DNA from: Dama dama
Lineage: Eukaryota > Chordata > Mammalia > Artiodactyla > Cervidae
DNA: 64,000 nucleotides
Direction: 5' to 3'
Assembly: GCF_033118175.1 (NCBI RefSeq)
Contig: NC_083692.1
Span: 93,800,501-93,864,500 of the forward strand
Under the pieces are notes generated by a model, which saw only the letters and a list, made by a program, of their open reading frames with translations, had not been told where the DNA came from and searched no databases. Positions within the stretch are counted from its first letter, which is position 1. Every line of letters begins with the position of its first letter. A program made the translations under genes and the position numbers. Of this stretch, positions 35,941 to 45,775 are shown piece after piece.

Positions 35941-35980
35941 AGCAGAAGAGATCCTCTGCTGGGAAAAGAAAAAAAGAAAA
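35941..35980 (+). other. Extra 3' segment of the L1, possible transduction
   Basis: After the canonical poly(A) comes CAGCAGAAGAGATCCTCTGC TG, then an A-rich run, then the 3' target duplication. The segment contains a 7-bp stem (CAGCAGA/TCTGCTG, 8-base loop). Position between poly(A) and duplication suggests read-through from a source element. Confidence 0.55.
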
Positions 35981-35994
35981 GAAAGTGGGTGTAG
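35981..35994 (+). repeat. L1 target-site duplication, 3' copy
   Basis: GAAAGTGGGTGTAG, one mismatch from 27,945-27,958. Confidence 0.8.
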
Positions 35995-36824
35995 CTAACT
36001 CATTAAACTTCTTTGGTTATGTCTTGTGCCATGTACCTCCAGCACCTGACTCTATGTTTTGGACCAGGAGAGGGACCTGACTCACAGACAATAGATCCCT
36101 GAACTGATAATCATCCCATAAGAGGCCTGACAGTTCAGTTTTGTCCAACAGGATGACAGAAGTTAACCAGACAACAAATGCTTAGACTTCTGGAATCTGG
36201 AGCTTAAAATACAGAATCTGGAAAGGAGTAAGGAAGCTGAAGCAGAAAGACACAGAGACTCCAGTGTACAAGGGCCACTGCTAAATACTGGCTCCCCAAC
36301 ATGTCACCAAGACAACCTGCTGGTAAGACAAAGCTGAGTGTGCTGTTTACCTACTGAGAGAGAATACTACCTTGGTAACATCTTAAGTGGCAGTCAGGAT
36401 ATTGAATGAGATTCTAAAGTCTTGTTCTTTTCATGAGTGGAGGGGCTTATAGCTCCTCACACACAAAATGGTACCAAGGGCTGTTGCACACCAGACATTT
36501 CTGTGATGATCAAGTTCTTCCTCTTACTTCTCCAACTCACCTTTTCTTCCTTAGAGCCTCCATCTTTCACCAACACATAACATTTGCTTAGTTAAAAAGT
36601 TACAGAAAATTGTTTGTCATTGAAATGACAATAAATATGCCACTATCATTCTGTTTGTTTGCCTATAAACTACATAGTACAAAGGAAAAAAAAGAGTCTA
36701 AAGCTCCAGCTTTTATTTATTCCAGGGACATGGAGAAGAAATTTGTTTGGTTTACTGTTTTTACCAATGTATTGGAGTGATGTTTGGGGCAACTGATAGG
36801 TTACTGTTCCTTGAGTAGCGTGAC
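35995..36824. other. Unassigned sequence
   Basis: No gene or repeat family recognised. Confidence 0.45.
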
Positions 36825-36900
36825 ATGGTACAATCCCAGCTCTACAAATAACTGGCTCTGTGGCCTTGCATAAGCCACTTAAAATGTCACTTATTCATTT
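36825..36900 (+). mobile_element. MIR SINE fragment
   Basis: CTGGCTCTGTGGCCTTGCAT followed by AAGCCACTTAAAATGTCACT corresponds to the MIR core (TGTGACCTTGGGCAAGTCAC). Confidence 0.6.
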
Positions 36901-38160
36901 ATTAAACAAATATTTTTTTTTCAGTTTAACTATGCCTTATCACAACAGTATGAAGATTTCTACTGTATTGTGTATTTTAGTGGTAGGTAACCTGCAAGTT
37001 CTGTTCTAATTCTCTAGCTTTTTCAGAAGAATCCAGAATCTCTCTCTCTCTCTCTTTTGGCAAATGTTTGGGTTAGCAATGGTTCTGAGAGCTCTGCTCC
37101 TGAAACACAGGGCAAGAATGGTTCACCAGTCTTGGCATCCTCCAACTATTTTGACACATCCAACCTACAATCCTGAAACCTAGGAAGTCCCTGGAAGATC
37201 AATGGGATCATTTCCCATCAGATGAAGGGGCTGGAATCAGTCTTGCCATCCTATATACAACTATATACACTGTACATGTAGTGAACTCAAAAGCTTTCAG
37301 AATGACTGTCCCCTCTTCGACCCCAAAACTACTCCCATGTCTGCTTGACCCCTAATTTTCCCAAGACTTTCTAACTATCTCCCTATTTTCCAGTACTTAG
37401 ACTTAAGCCCTTTACGAGCTCATTTCCTGGGACCCTGAGATGTATCTTGCTCTAATTTATACCAACCAGTGTAGGCTGGATCTTTTCCTCCAAATGCAAT
37501 GGATTAACCAGAAGCATGATACTGTTACCTACCTGACTACAAGTATGGTCAATTTCTAGAGACTCCTGATTCATAAATAACTCACTAGATTAGATATTTG
37601 GGACTTCCAACACTTGCACTCCACTCCTTAAGACACTATCATTTGGGAAACCCTAAATTACTAGGTTGGGCCCAAGCACATGATATCTCTCTCTCTCCCA
37701 CTGGCCCATTCCTATGGCCCAGCATGCCTCATAGAAAACCTGGTTTACATTTGCCAGGAATGAATCATGGCCTGGTTTGGACTGACCTAAAACGGATCAG
37801 GGCCATTCTTGGATTTTTGCCTTCATGGCTTCCACTATATCCAAAATCAAGTGTACCCTTCCACCACATGGGAAACAGAGAATTTGGCCAACTGAGAGTT
37901 ACTCCAGTTCACCTGGCTTGATCTTCCTCTTGGGCAATGTAATCTCAACAAATAGTCCAAAACCTATTAAGCTAAAGTACATTACTTTGGCTTTATTCTG
38001 AAATAATTCTGCAAATATTTTCTGTGGAAAACTTTTCAATATTCCTCTGTTTCTGTTGGTTTCCTCTCTTTTAACTGGCTCATTATTACTTAAGGATGAT
38101 AAGAAAAATAATGGGGCCTTGCAGAGTTTTTATCCAGGGCCCTCCATTAAATAGTCTAAA
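36901..38160. other. Unassigned sequence
   Basis: Contains a short (CT)n run near 37,040-37,056. A 107-codon plus-strand open frame at 37,598-37,921 has no recognisable domain; I would not annotate it as a gene. Confidence 0.45.
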
Positions 38161-38704
38161 GTGATGCAAGGTGGAAAGTTATGACCAACATAGACAGCAT
38201 ATTAAAAAGCAGAAACATTACTTTGTCAACAAAGGTCCATCTAGTCAAGGCTATGGTTTTTCCAGTGGTCATGTATGGATGTGAGAGTTGGACTATAAAG
38301 AAAGCTGAGTGCCGAAGAATTGATGTTTTTGAACTGTGGTGTTAGAGAAGACTCTTGAGAATCCCTTGGACTGCAAGGAGATCCAACCAGTACATCCTAA
38401 AGGAGATCAGTCCTGGGTGTTCATTGGAGGGACTCATGTTGAAGCTGAAACTCCAATATTTGGCCACCTGATGCAAAGAGCTGACTCATTTGAAAAAACC
38501 CTGATGGTGGGAAAGATTAAGGGCAAGAGGAGAAGGGGACGAAAAAGGATGAGATGGTTGGATGGCATCACTGACTTGATGGACATGAATTTGAGTAAAC
38601 TCTGGGAGTTGGTGATGGACAGGGAGGCCCGGCGTGCTGCGATTCCTGGGGTCGCAAAGAATCAGACACAACTGAGTGACTGAACTGAACTGAAGGTGAT
38701 GCAA
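38161..38704 (+). mobile_element. BovB 3' fragment with target duplications
   Basis: The element proper is 38,170-38,695, 5'-truncated in the reverse-transcriptase ORF and ending ACTGAACTGAACTGAAG. It is bracketed by GTGATGCAA at 38,161-38,169 and 38,696-38,704, a perfect 9-base duplication. The C-terminal coding frame is open from 38,336 to 38,683 after a TGG to TAG change in the CWRRLL block. The same change is seen in the copy at 39,715. Confidence 0.95.
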
Positions 38705-39705
38705 ACAAAAATAATCCCACACACTGTTTATACTTGCACCAACTGTATCATGGTTTTTGACATTTTTTTGTAGCCAAGGATGTGTTCTTTTTTCTATTCA
38801 AAAAGAAGATGCAGCTACTTTAAGCATGAAATAAGAAGAAGGAATCAATCAAATATTTGTTGAGCCTAGTACATACATTGGTTCACTCATTCCATGGATA
38901 TTTCTGGAGTGCTCTACGATAGTCATCATCAGGGCTGCAGCAACAAACAGCAAGGCATAATCCTATAGCTCTGGAGTTCCCCCGGGAGGGTGGTGGTGGT
39001 ATGAATCTTTGTTATTTTATGTCTTTTGTGAGGGGGATGGGGGGAAATGAGTATAATTCTACCACGTTATTTTGGGAAGTGGAGAAGGATAAATGAAAGA
39101 GATTAATTAGTTTATGGATTTAGGAGAGTGACATCATGAAGATCGTAGTACTGGACATTCCCAACTCAGCTTTCTCTCTTAATGTGCAACTATTCACAAG
39201 ACAACATTGAGGAAAAAAATCCTAGAACAAACTTAGCAGTAGCTTGGGCTTCAAGAGAAAAATAGGCTAAAACTAAAGGTCAACACATGTATTTATTGCT
39301 ACCTATGTTCTCCTAGAGTCCCAGCAGGGACTTTATGGAAAGAGATTGAAAGCAGAAACAATTTTACCACTCAACAGGGATATTTAAAAAAAAAAAAAAA
39401 AAAAACTGCCTCTAAGAACAAAGCCTCCTCCTCAACCTTTAGCCCACTTGTTGTCTCCTTCTTGCCTCTCTCCCACAGACATACCATTTTCTAGTCCTCA
39501 CACTCCCACAGTGCGTCAACAGAAATAAGAGCGTGTACTCAGCAACTGCAATTAGCTAGTCACTGAGACAGTGCAGATCCATTCACCTCCCCCGTTTAAA
39601 CTGAGTGACATTAGAGCAGCATCTGTGGTACCAGAGAAAAGGCAAGCAGAATCACAGATGCCTCTGCCACCTCCAGATAAAAAGGGCAGTTCTTAATGTC
39701 TTACC
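38705..39705. other. Unassigned sequence
   Basis: No gene recognised. A (TGG)n-like run near 38,990 and an A tract at about 39,388-39,404 are the only simple repeats. Confidence 0.45.
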
Positions 39706-40426
39706 AAGGTAGCAAGCCTCTTGATGAAAGTGAAAGAGGAGAGTGAAAAAGTTGGCTTAAATTCAGAAAACAAAAATCATGGCATCCAGTCCCATCACTT
39801 CATGGCAAATAGATGGAGAAACAGTGGCAGATTTTATTTTTGGGGGCTCCAAAATCACTGCAGATGGTGACTGCATGAAATTAAAAGATGCTTACTCCTT
39901 GGAAAGAAAGTTATGACCGACCTAGACAGCATATTAAAAAGCAGAGACATTATCTTGCCAACAAAGGTCCGTCTAGTTAAGCCTATGGCTTTTCCAGTGG
40001 TCACGTATGGATGTGAGAGTTGGACTATAAAGAAAGCTAAGTGCTGAAGAATTGATGCTTCTGAACTGTGGTGTTAGAGAAGACTCTTGAGAGTCCCTTG
40101 GACTGCAAGAGATCCAACCAGTCCATCCTAAAGGAAATTGGTCTTGAATATTCATTGGAAGGACTGATGTTGAAACTGAAACCCCAATACTTTGGCCACC
40201 TGGTGTAAGAACTGACTCACTGGACCTGATGCTGGGAAAGATTGAAGGTGGGAAGAGAAGGGGACGACAGAGGATGAGACGGTTGGATGGCATCACTGAC
40301 TCAATGGACATGAATTTGAATAAACTCCAGGAGTTGGTGACAGACAGGGAGGCCTGGTGTGCTGCAGTCCATGGGGTCGCAAAGAGTTGGACATGACTGA
40401 GCAACTGAACTGAACTGAAGGTAGCA
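39706..40426 (+). mobile_element. BovB 3' fragment with target duplications
   Basis: Element 39,715-40,417, bracketed by AAGGTAGCA at 39,706-39,714 and 40,418-40,426 (perfect 9 bases). It starts just after the YADD region and carries several small deletions (for example GCTTAAATTCAG, lacking GCTCAAC). It also has CGA to TGA at 40,045-40,047 and a TAG in the CWRR block. Confidence 0.95.
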
Positions 40427-40529
40427 GGGAGAGCATTCAGGACTCTGACACACGAGGATGGGCTGTCATTTGCAGACCGATTCAGCCACATCTTGCTGTG
40501 GTTAGCAGTGCACTGTGGACATCAGCATG

Positions 40530-41085
40530 GACCCTTATGAGGGAGGAATAGAGAGGTGGTCAGCAAACCCGATTCTGGAGCCAAAGCTACTGCCTCTGGC
40601 TTCTGAGTCTCAGTATCTCTGCCAAGTGAAGACAGTGACATCCACCTTCCCACAATCAAAAGACATGATGCCTATCGGCCTCTACCACTGAATGACGTTG
40701 TTGAATGTCAAAGAGGGATTCAAGTATAAAATGAGGCACCTTCATAGGAGGTTATTATACAAGATGACACTGCACTGCTGGAGAGGTTATATAGTCCACT
40801 TGAAGAAGGACTGGCAGAGACTGGTGGAACCAAAACCACCGGCAATGATAAATCCACTGAGTTGGAGGAACAGAAAAAACAGGAATAGATGGAACTGTGG
40901 AAAAGGCTGAATGACTGGCATAACCAAATCCAGATGTCCATAGATGGAGAGAATGGGAAATTGCTGGGACTGGAATACACTAACAGGCCCTGGGTCACCA
41001 GGTGTGTAAGAGTTTTCTTCCCAACTCCATAGCCGAGTGGGCTCACAGGTACCCAAATCAAGGAGCAGATTGGAACTCATCATTT
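40530..41085 (+). pseudogene. Unidentified coding-like segment, possible decayed pseudogene
   Basis: One frame, read from about 40,690 to 41,090, gives long hydrophilic stretches with few stops, including STELEEQKKQE, then a stop, then MELWKRLNDWHNQIQ and a further 20-30 residues. The look is of a coiled-coil coding sequence with a few nonsense changes rather than random DNA. I do not recognise the protein, there is no poly(A) tail or target duplication, and both neighbours are transposons. It may be a processed-pseudogene fragment or chance. Confidence 0.25.
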
Positions 41086-41101
41086 CCTTTGCTCATCTGT
41101 C

Positions 41102-41545
41102 ATCCAAAAATAATTAATACAAATTATTGCTGGAAAGAATCCAAACATCTACCAACTGATAAATGAGCAAACAAAAGTGGAACATCCACTCAATGGAATA
41201 TCATTCCACTATAAAAAGAATGAAGTACTGTTACTTGCTACAACATGAATGAAGTTTGAAAACACTATGATAAGTGAAAGAAGCCAAACCAAAAGACCAC
41301 ACAGTGTATGATTCCATCTGTATGAAAAAGTCCAGAGCAGGAAAATCCACAGAGACAGAAGGTAGATTAGAGGCTGCCTAGTAGAGGGAGAGGGGAATGG
41401 GAAGTGACTATAAATGGGTAGGCTTCTAGAGGTGATAAAAATTCTCTCAAATCAATTCACATATAATCTGTGAGTATACTAAACACTGTTGAATTGTATG
41501 CTTTACATGGGTGAATTGTATGACGTATTCCAAAAAGCTCCATAA
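41102..41545 (+). mobile_element. Old L1 3' end
   Basis: CACTCAATGGAATATCATTC, AGACCACACAGTGTATGATT and TTGAATTGTATGCTTTACAT follow the order of an old L1M-class terminus. No open frame survives. Confidence 0.7.
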
Positions 41546-41640
41546 AGTTGTTATGGAAGAAAAGTCATACTCCTTTTCCAACTCATTCCCAGCTGACACT
41601 AGCATTCTCTGGTCAAGGCCAAGAGCATCACACAGTTAAA

Positions 41641-41715
41641 TCCCAACACAGGGATTGAACCCAGGTCTCCCTCATTGCAGGTGGATTCTTTACTGTCTGA
41701 GCCACCAGGGAAGCC
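41641..41715 (-). mobile_element. Bov-tA head fragment, reverse strand
   Basis: CAGGGATTGAACCCAGGTCT to GAGCCACCAGGGAAGCC is the reverse complement of the tRNA-like head only. Confidence 0.85.
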
Positions 41716-41882
41716 TTAGTTGGTACATGACCCAAACTGGGCCAATCAGAATTCCCCTGAAACTTCTCCACCAGCTCTTTCCAAAAAAGATGCTCTAAGG
41801 CAGATTTTTCCAATATCAGCCCTATTACTTTTTAGTCAAGATGATTATCTGCCCTATGCATTCTAGGATGTATACTGTACGT

Positions 41883-42079
41883 TGCATGCTCAGGCATGTC
41901 TGACTTTCGGTGACCCCAAAGGCTGTAGCCCATCAGGCTCCTCTGTCCATGAGATTTCACAGGCAAGAATATCTGAGTGGGTTGCCATTTCCTTTTCCAG
42001 GGATCTTCCTGACCCAGGGATCGAACCTGTGTCTCCTGCATTGGCAGGTGGATTCTTTTCCACTGAGCCACTATGGAAG
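41883..42079 (-). mobile_element. Bov-tA SINE, reverse strand
   Basis: Reversed tail (TGCATGCTCAGGCATGTCTG), body and head (ATTCTTTTCCACTGAGCCAC) are all present. The head ends atypically in CTATGGAAG. Confidence 0.9.
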
Positions 42080-42645
42080 ATATGTATTAGCATTCCTAAT
42101 AGATTCCAGTAAGAAGCCCCAGCTGTGACAGCAGAAAAATCCTTTTCAGAAATTGCCAAAAATCCCTTGGGAACTGCAAGATTAACCCCAGTTAAGAACT
42201 GCTGCTGTACATTGTACCTGTGAAAACAAAATAAACTGGGTTTGCCTGCATCCGTGTTCCCTGGGGCTCCCTGGAAAGAAGCCTCCATGCAGAAGCCATC
42301 TGCAGGAGGAGGGGCCAACAACAAGAGAGTCTGCAAGTTGAAATATGGAGAGAAATCTAATGACAGCTAAATCTCATTTGGGTGTGATTCTTAGTGATTC
42401 TAAGCTTATCTGCAACTAAAGCAGATTCCTGACACATATGTCCATACCTAACTATCTTCTATGAAGCCAGATCTGACCACAGTATCTCTTGCAGAGTCAT
42501 AGTTGCCTATTCCAACTACAGGTGAGCTGGTTTAAAAAGGTTAATGATCAGCCAAAAACAGACACAAAAAGGGGACCTCTTTTACAACTGTTACATTCTT
42601 TGTATCTTTTTCAGTACAGTGTGGGACACAAAGCAGCTATTGCCT
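42080..42645. other. Unassigned sequence
   Basis: No gene or family recognised. Confidence 0.4.
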
Positions 42646-44653
42646 AGAAGTGGTCGAAGGTCTTTTGTTTCTTTAGGTAGATTTATTCCTAAGTATTTTA
42701 TTCTTTTCATTGCAATGGTGGATGGAATTATTTCCTTAATTTCTCTTTCTGTTGTCTAATTGTTAGTGTATAGGAACTATAAAACACTGGTGAAAAAAAT
42801 CAAAGAGGACATAAGGTGGAGAAATATACCGTGTTCATGGATGAGAAGAATCAATATAGTGAAAATGAGTTGACTACCCAAAGCAATCTATAGATTCAAT
42901 GCAATCCCTATCAAGCTACCAACAGTATTTTTCACAGAACTAGAACAAATAATTTCACAATTTGTATGGAAATACAAAAAACCTCGAATAGCCAAAGCAA
43001 TCTTGAGAAAGAAGAATGGAACTAGAGGAATCAACCTGCCTGACTTCAGACTATACTACAAAGCCATAGTCATCAAGACAGTATGGTACTGTCACAAAGA
43101 CAGAAATATAGATCAATGGAACAAAATAGAAAGCCCAGAGATAAGTCCATGCACCTATGGACACCTTATTTTTGACAAAGGAGGCAAGAATATGCAATGG
43201 AGAAAAGACAATCTCTTTAACAAGTGGTTCTGGGAAAACTGGTCAACCACTTGTAAAAGAATGAAACTAGAACACTTTCTAACACCATACACAAAAATAA
43301 ACTCAAAATGGATTAAATATCTAAATGTAAGACCAGAAACTATAAAACTCCTAGAGGAGAACATAGGCAAAACACTCTCTGACATAAACCACAGCAGGAT
43401 CCTCTACAACCCACCTCCCAGAATATTGGAAATAAAAGCAAAAATAAACAAATGGGACCTAATTAAAATTAAAAGTTTCTGCACAACAAAGGAAACTATA
43501 AGCAAGGTGAAAAGACAGCCTTCAGAATGGGAGAAAATAATAGCAAATGAAGCAACGGACAAAGAATTAATCTCAAAAATATACAAGCAACTCCTGCAGC
43601 TCAATTCCAGAAAAATAAAAGACCCAATCAAAAAGTGGGCCAAAGAACTAAACAGACATTTCTCCAAAGAAGACATACAGATGGCTAACAAACACATGAA
43701 AAGATGCTCAACATCACTCATTATCAGAGAAATGCAAATCAAAACCACAATAAGGTACCATTTCACACCAGTCAGAATGACTGCTATCCAAAAGTCTATA
43801 AGCAATAAATGCTGGAGAGGGTGTGGAGAAAAGGGAACCCTCCTACACTGTTGGTGGGAATGCAAACTAGTACAGCCACTATGGAGAACAGTGTGGAGAT
43901 TCCTTAAAAAACTGGAAACAGAACTTCCATATGACCCAGCAATCCCACCGCTGGGCATACACACCGAGGAAACCAGATCTGAAAGAGACACATGTACCCC
44001 AATGTTCATCGCAGCACTGTTTATAATAGCCAGGACATGGAAGCAACCTAGATGTCCATCAGCAGACGAATGGATAAGAAAGCTGTGGTACATATACACA
44101 ATGGAATATTACTCAGCCATTAAAAAGAATTCATTTGAATCAGTTCTAATGAGATGGATGAAACTGGAGCCTATTATACAGAATGAAGTAAGTCAAAAAG
44201 AAAAACACCAATACAGTATACTAACGTATATATATGGAATTTAGAAAGATGGTAATGATAACCCTGTATGTGAGACAGCAAGAGAGACACAGATGTATTG
44301 AACAGTCTTTTGGACTCTGGGAGAGGGTGAGGGCAGAATGATATGGGAGAATGGCATTGAAATATGTAAATTATCATATATGAAATGAATCACAAGTCCA
44401 GGTTCAATGCATGATACAAGATGCTTGGGCCTGGTGCACTGGGATGACCCAGAGGGATGGGATGGGGAGGGAGGTGGGAGGGGGGTTCAGGATGGGGAAC
44501 ACATGTACACCCATGGCGGATTCAAGTCAATGTATGGCAAAACCAATACAATGTTGTAAAGTAAAATAAATAAATTAATTAATCTTAAAAAAAAACTTGT
44601 GGATTGGAACAGCATTAAGCTCAGATTTAAAAAAAAGAAGAAGTGGTTGAAGG
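42646..44653 (+). mobile_element. Young L1 with 5' inversion and 3' extension
   Basis: The element is bracketed by AGAAGTGGTCGAAGG (42,646-42,660) and AGAAGTGGTTGAAGG (44,639-44,653), 15 bases with one mismatch. The first about 112 bases (42,661-42,772) are ORF2 sequence in antisense (reverse of AGAAATTAAGGAAATAATTC to AAAGAAACAAAAGA). They adjoin ORF2 sequence in sense from about 42,775, which lies just downstream in a normal L1. This is the signature of twin priming. After the poly(A) at about 44,587-44,595 come 35 further bases and a second A-rich run before the duplication. Confidence 0.92.
43003..44244 (+). pseudogene. L1 ORF2 C-terminal third, uninterrupted
   Basis: A 413-codon uninterrupted frame covers the ORF2 region after the reverse transcriptase up to the natural stop. 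The Cys-rich motif C-X3-C-X7-H-X4-C is intact ([18 protein letters not shown]). Upstream, the 42,775-43,002 part is in the same element but has a TGA near 42,868. The endonuclease and reverse transcriptase are missing, so this is a 5'-truncated pseudogene despite its length. The lack of stops indicates a recent insertion. Confidence 0.93.
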
Positions 44654-44659
44654 ATAGTG

Positions 44660-45060
44660 GGTGCGTTCGTTTCCATGGAAATTTCTTCTTTCACAGTTCT
44701 AGAGGCCAGAAGTCTGAAATTAAGGTGTCAGCAGGATTGCTTCCTTCCAGAAATGCTAAGGAAGACTCTGCACCATGCCTCTCTCCTAGCTCCTGGTGGA
44801 TGCCAGCAACCTTGGCATCCCTGCACCTGTCACTGCATCACTCCAGTCTCCGCCACACATGGCCTTCTCCCCTGTGTGTCTCCGTATACGAAGTCATCTC
44901 TTACAACATTGGTCATTGGATTTGGGGCCCACTCTAATTCAGTATGACCTCATCTTACCTAATTACATATGCAAAGACCCTAATTCCAAATCAAGTCGCA
45001 TTCTGAGGTCCCAGGTGCATATGAATTTGTGGGGGACACTATTCAATCCACTACAGATGG
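44660..45060 (-). mobile_element. ERVL-MaLR (MLT1-type) LTR, reverse strand
   Basis: Plus-strand text TTTCACAGTTCTAGAGGCCA, AAGTCTGAAATTAAGGTGTC, then TTACATATGCAAAGACCCTA and TGAGGTCCCAGGTGCATATG is the reverse complement of a MaLR LTR. It begins right after the L1 target duplication. Confidence 0.65.
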
Positions 45061-45775
45061 CATAACAATACTTTATATTATAAAGTTGTACAGCTTTCTC
45101 AGCATTTTCAAGAAAAGAAATAGAGCAGACTGGCATGCAAGTTTTTTTTTGTTTTGTTTTTTTCCAAGGATGCTCTGAAGTGAAGAACTCCTGAGTTCCA
45201 CAGAATAAGTTAGAAAATTACCTCACAGCAACAGCTGGGAGACTGGAGACAAGTTGGATTGCCTGTCCACAGACCTCTATGCCTTTCTATCCTGCTCTGC
45301 CTCAAATTTTATCTGAAGCCTCAGCATGAGGATCTAAATGCTGGTTATACTGTTTCAAGAACCATCTCAGCTTATGTTCCAACGACCTGTTTTAAGCAAA
45401 TAAAGTCTCCGAGCCAAAAGAAATAATAGGCAATAATTTTATAGGCAATAAATGAATCACCCAAATCAAAACAGGAAAAAAAAACCTCATCTCTCCCAAA
45501 CCTTCTGAATCTATACCAAACTATGTAAAAAAATCCCACCCATAAGAAATGAAGAACACAGGTTTGGTCTTGAGCTGTAATGTGTAATTCATGCTTTCAA
45601 TATCCCATGTATGCTTATGTAAACCTCTTTAACCATTCACCCCACATAATTTTATCCCATGAGTGTGTCTTCCATAATATTATCCTAATTGATGACTTTT
45701 TATCCTTTGAATAAAAGAGGAATGCAAGTAGCAACCTGAGCTGTAAACAAAAATTTAAATCTCAAAACGGAATTC
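45061..45775. other. Unassigned sequence
   Basis: No gene or repeat family recognised. Confidence 0.45.

Larger units (their letters stand above)
27959..35980 (+). mobile_element. Full-length bovine-type L1 LINE, inactivated
   Basis: The element has a long 5' UTR starting near GAACAAGATAGCGGAGGAGT, broken ORF1 (30,859-31,719), broken ORF2 (31,778-35,583), a 3' UTR, a poly(A) at about 35,930-35,940, and a further 40 bases ending in an A-rich run before the 3' target duplication. Total length about 8.0 kb, consistent with a complete bovine L1. Both ORFs carry frameshifts and nonsense changes, so it cannot move autonomously. Confidence 0.93.

Noticed and set aside
43003..44244. 413-codon open frame as a host gene
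   Set aside because: It is L1 ORF2 C-terminal sequence with the Cys-rich motif, inside an element with target duplications and a poly(A) tail.
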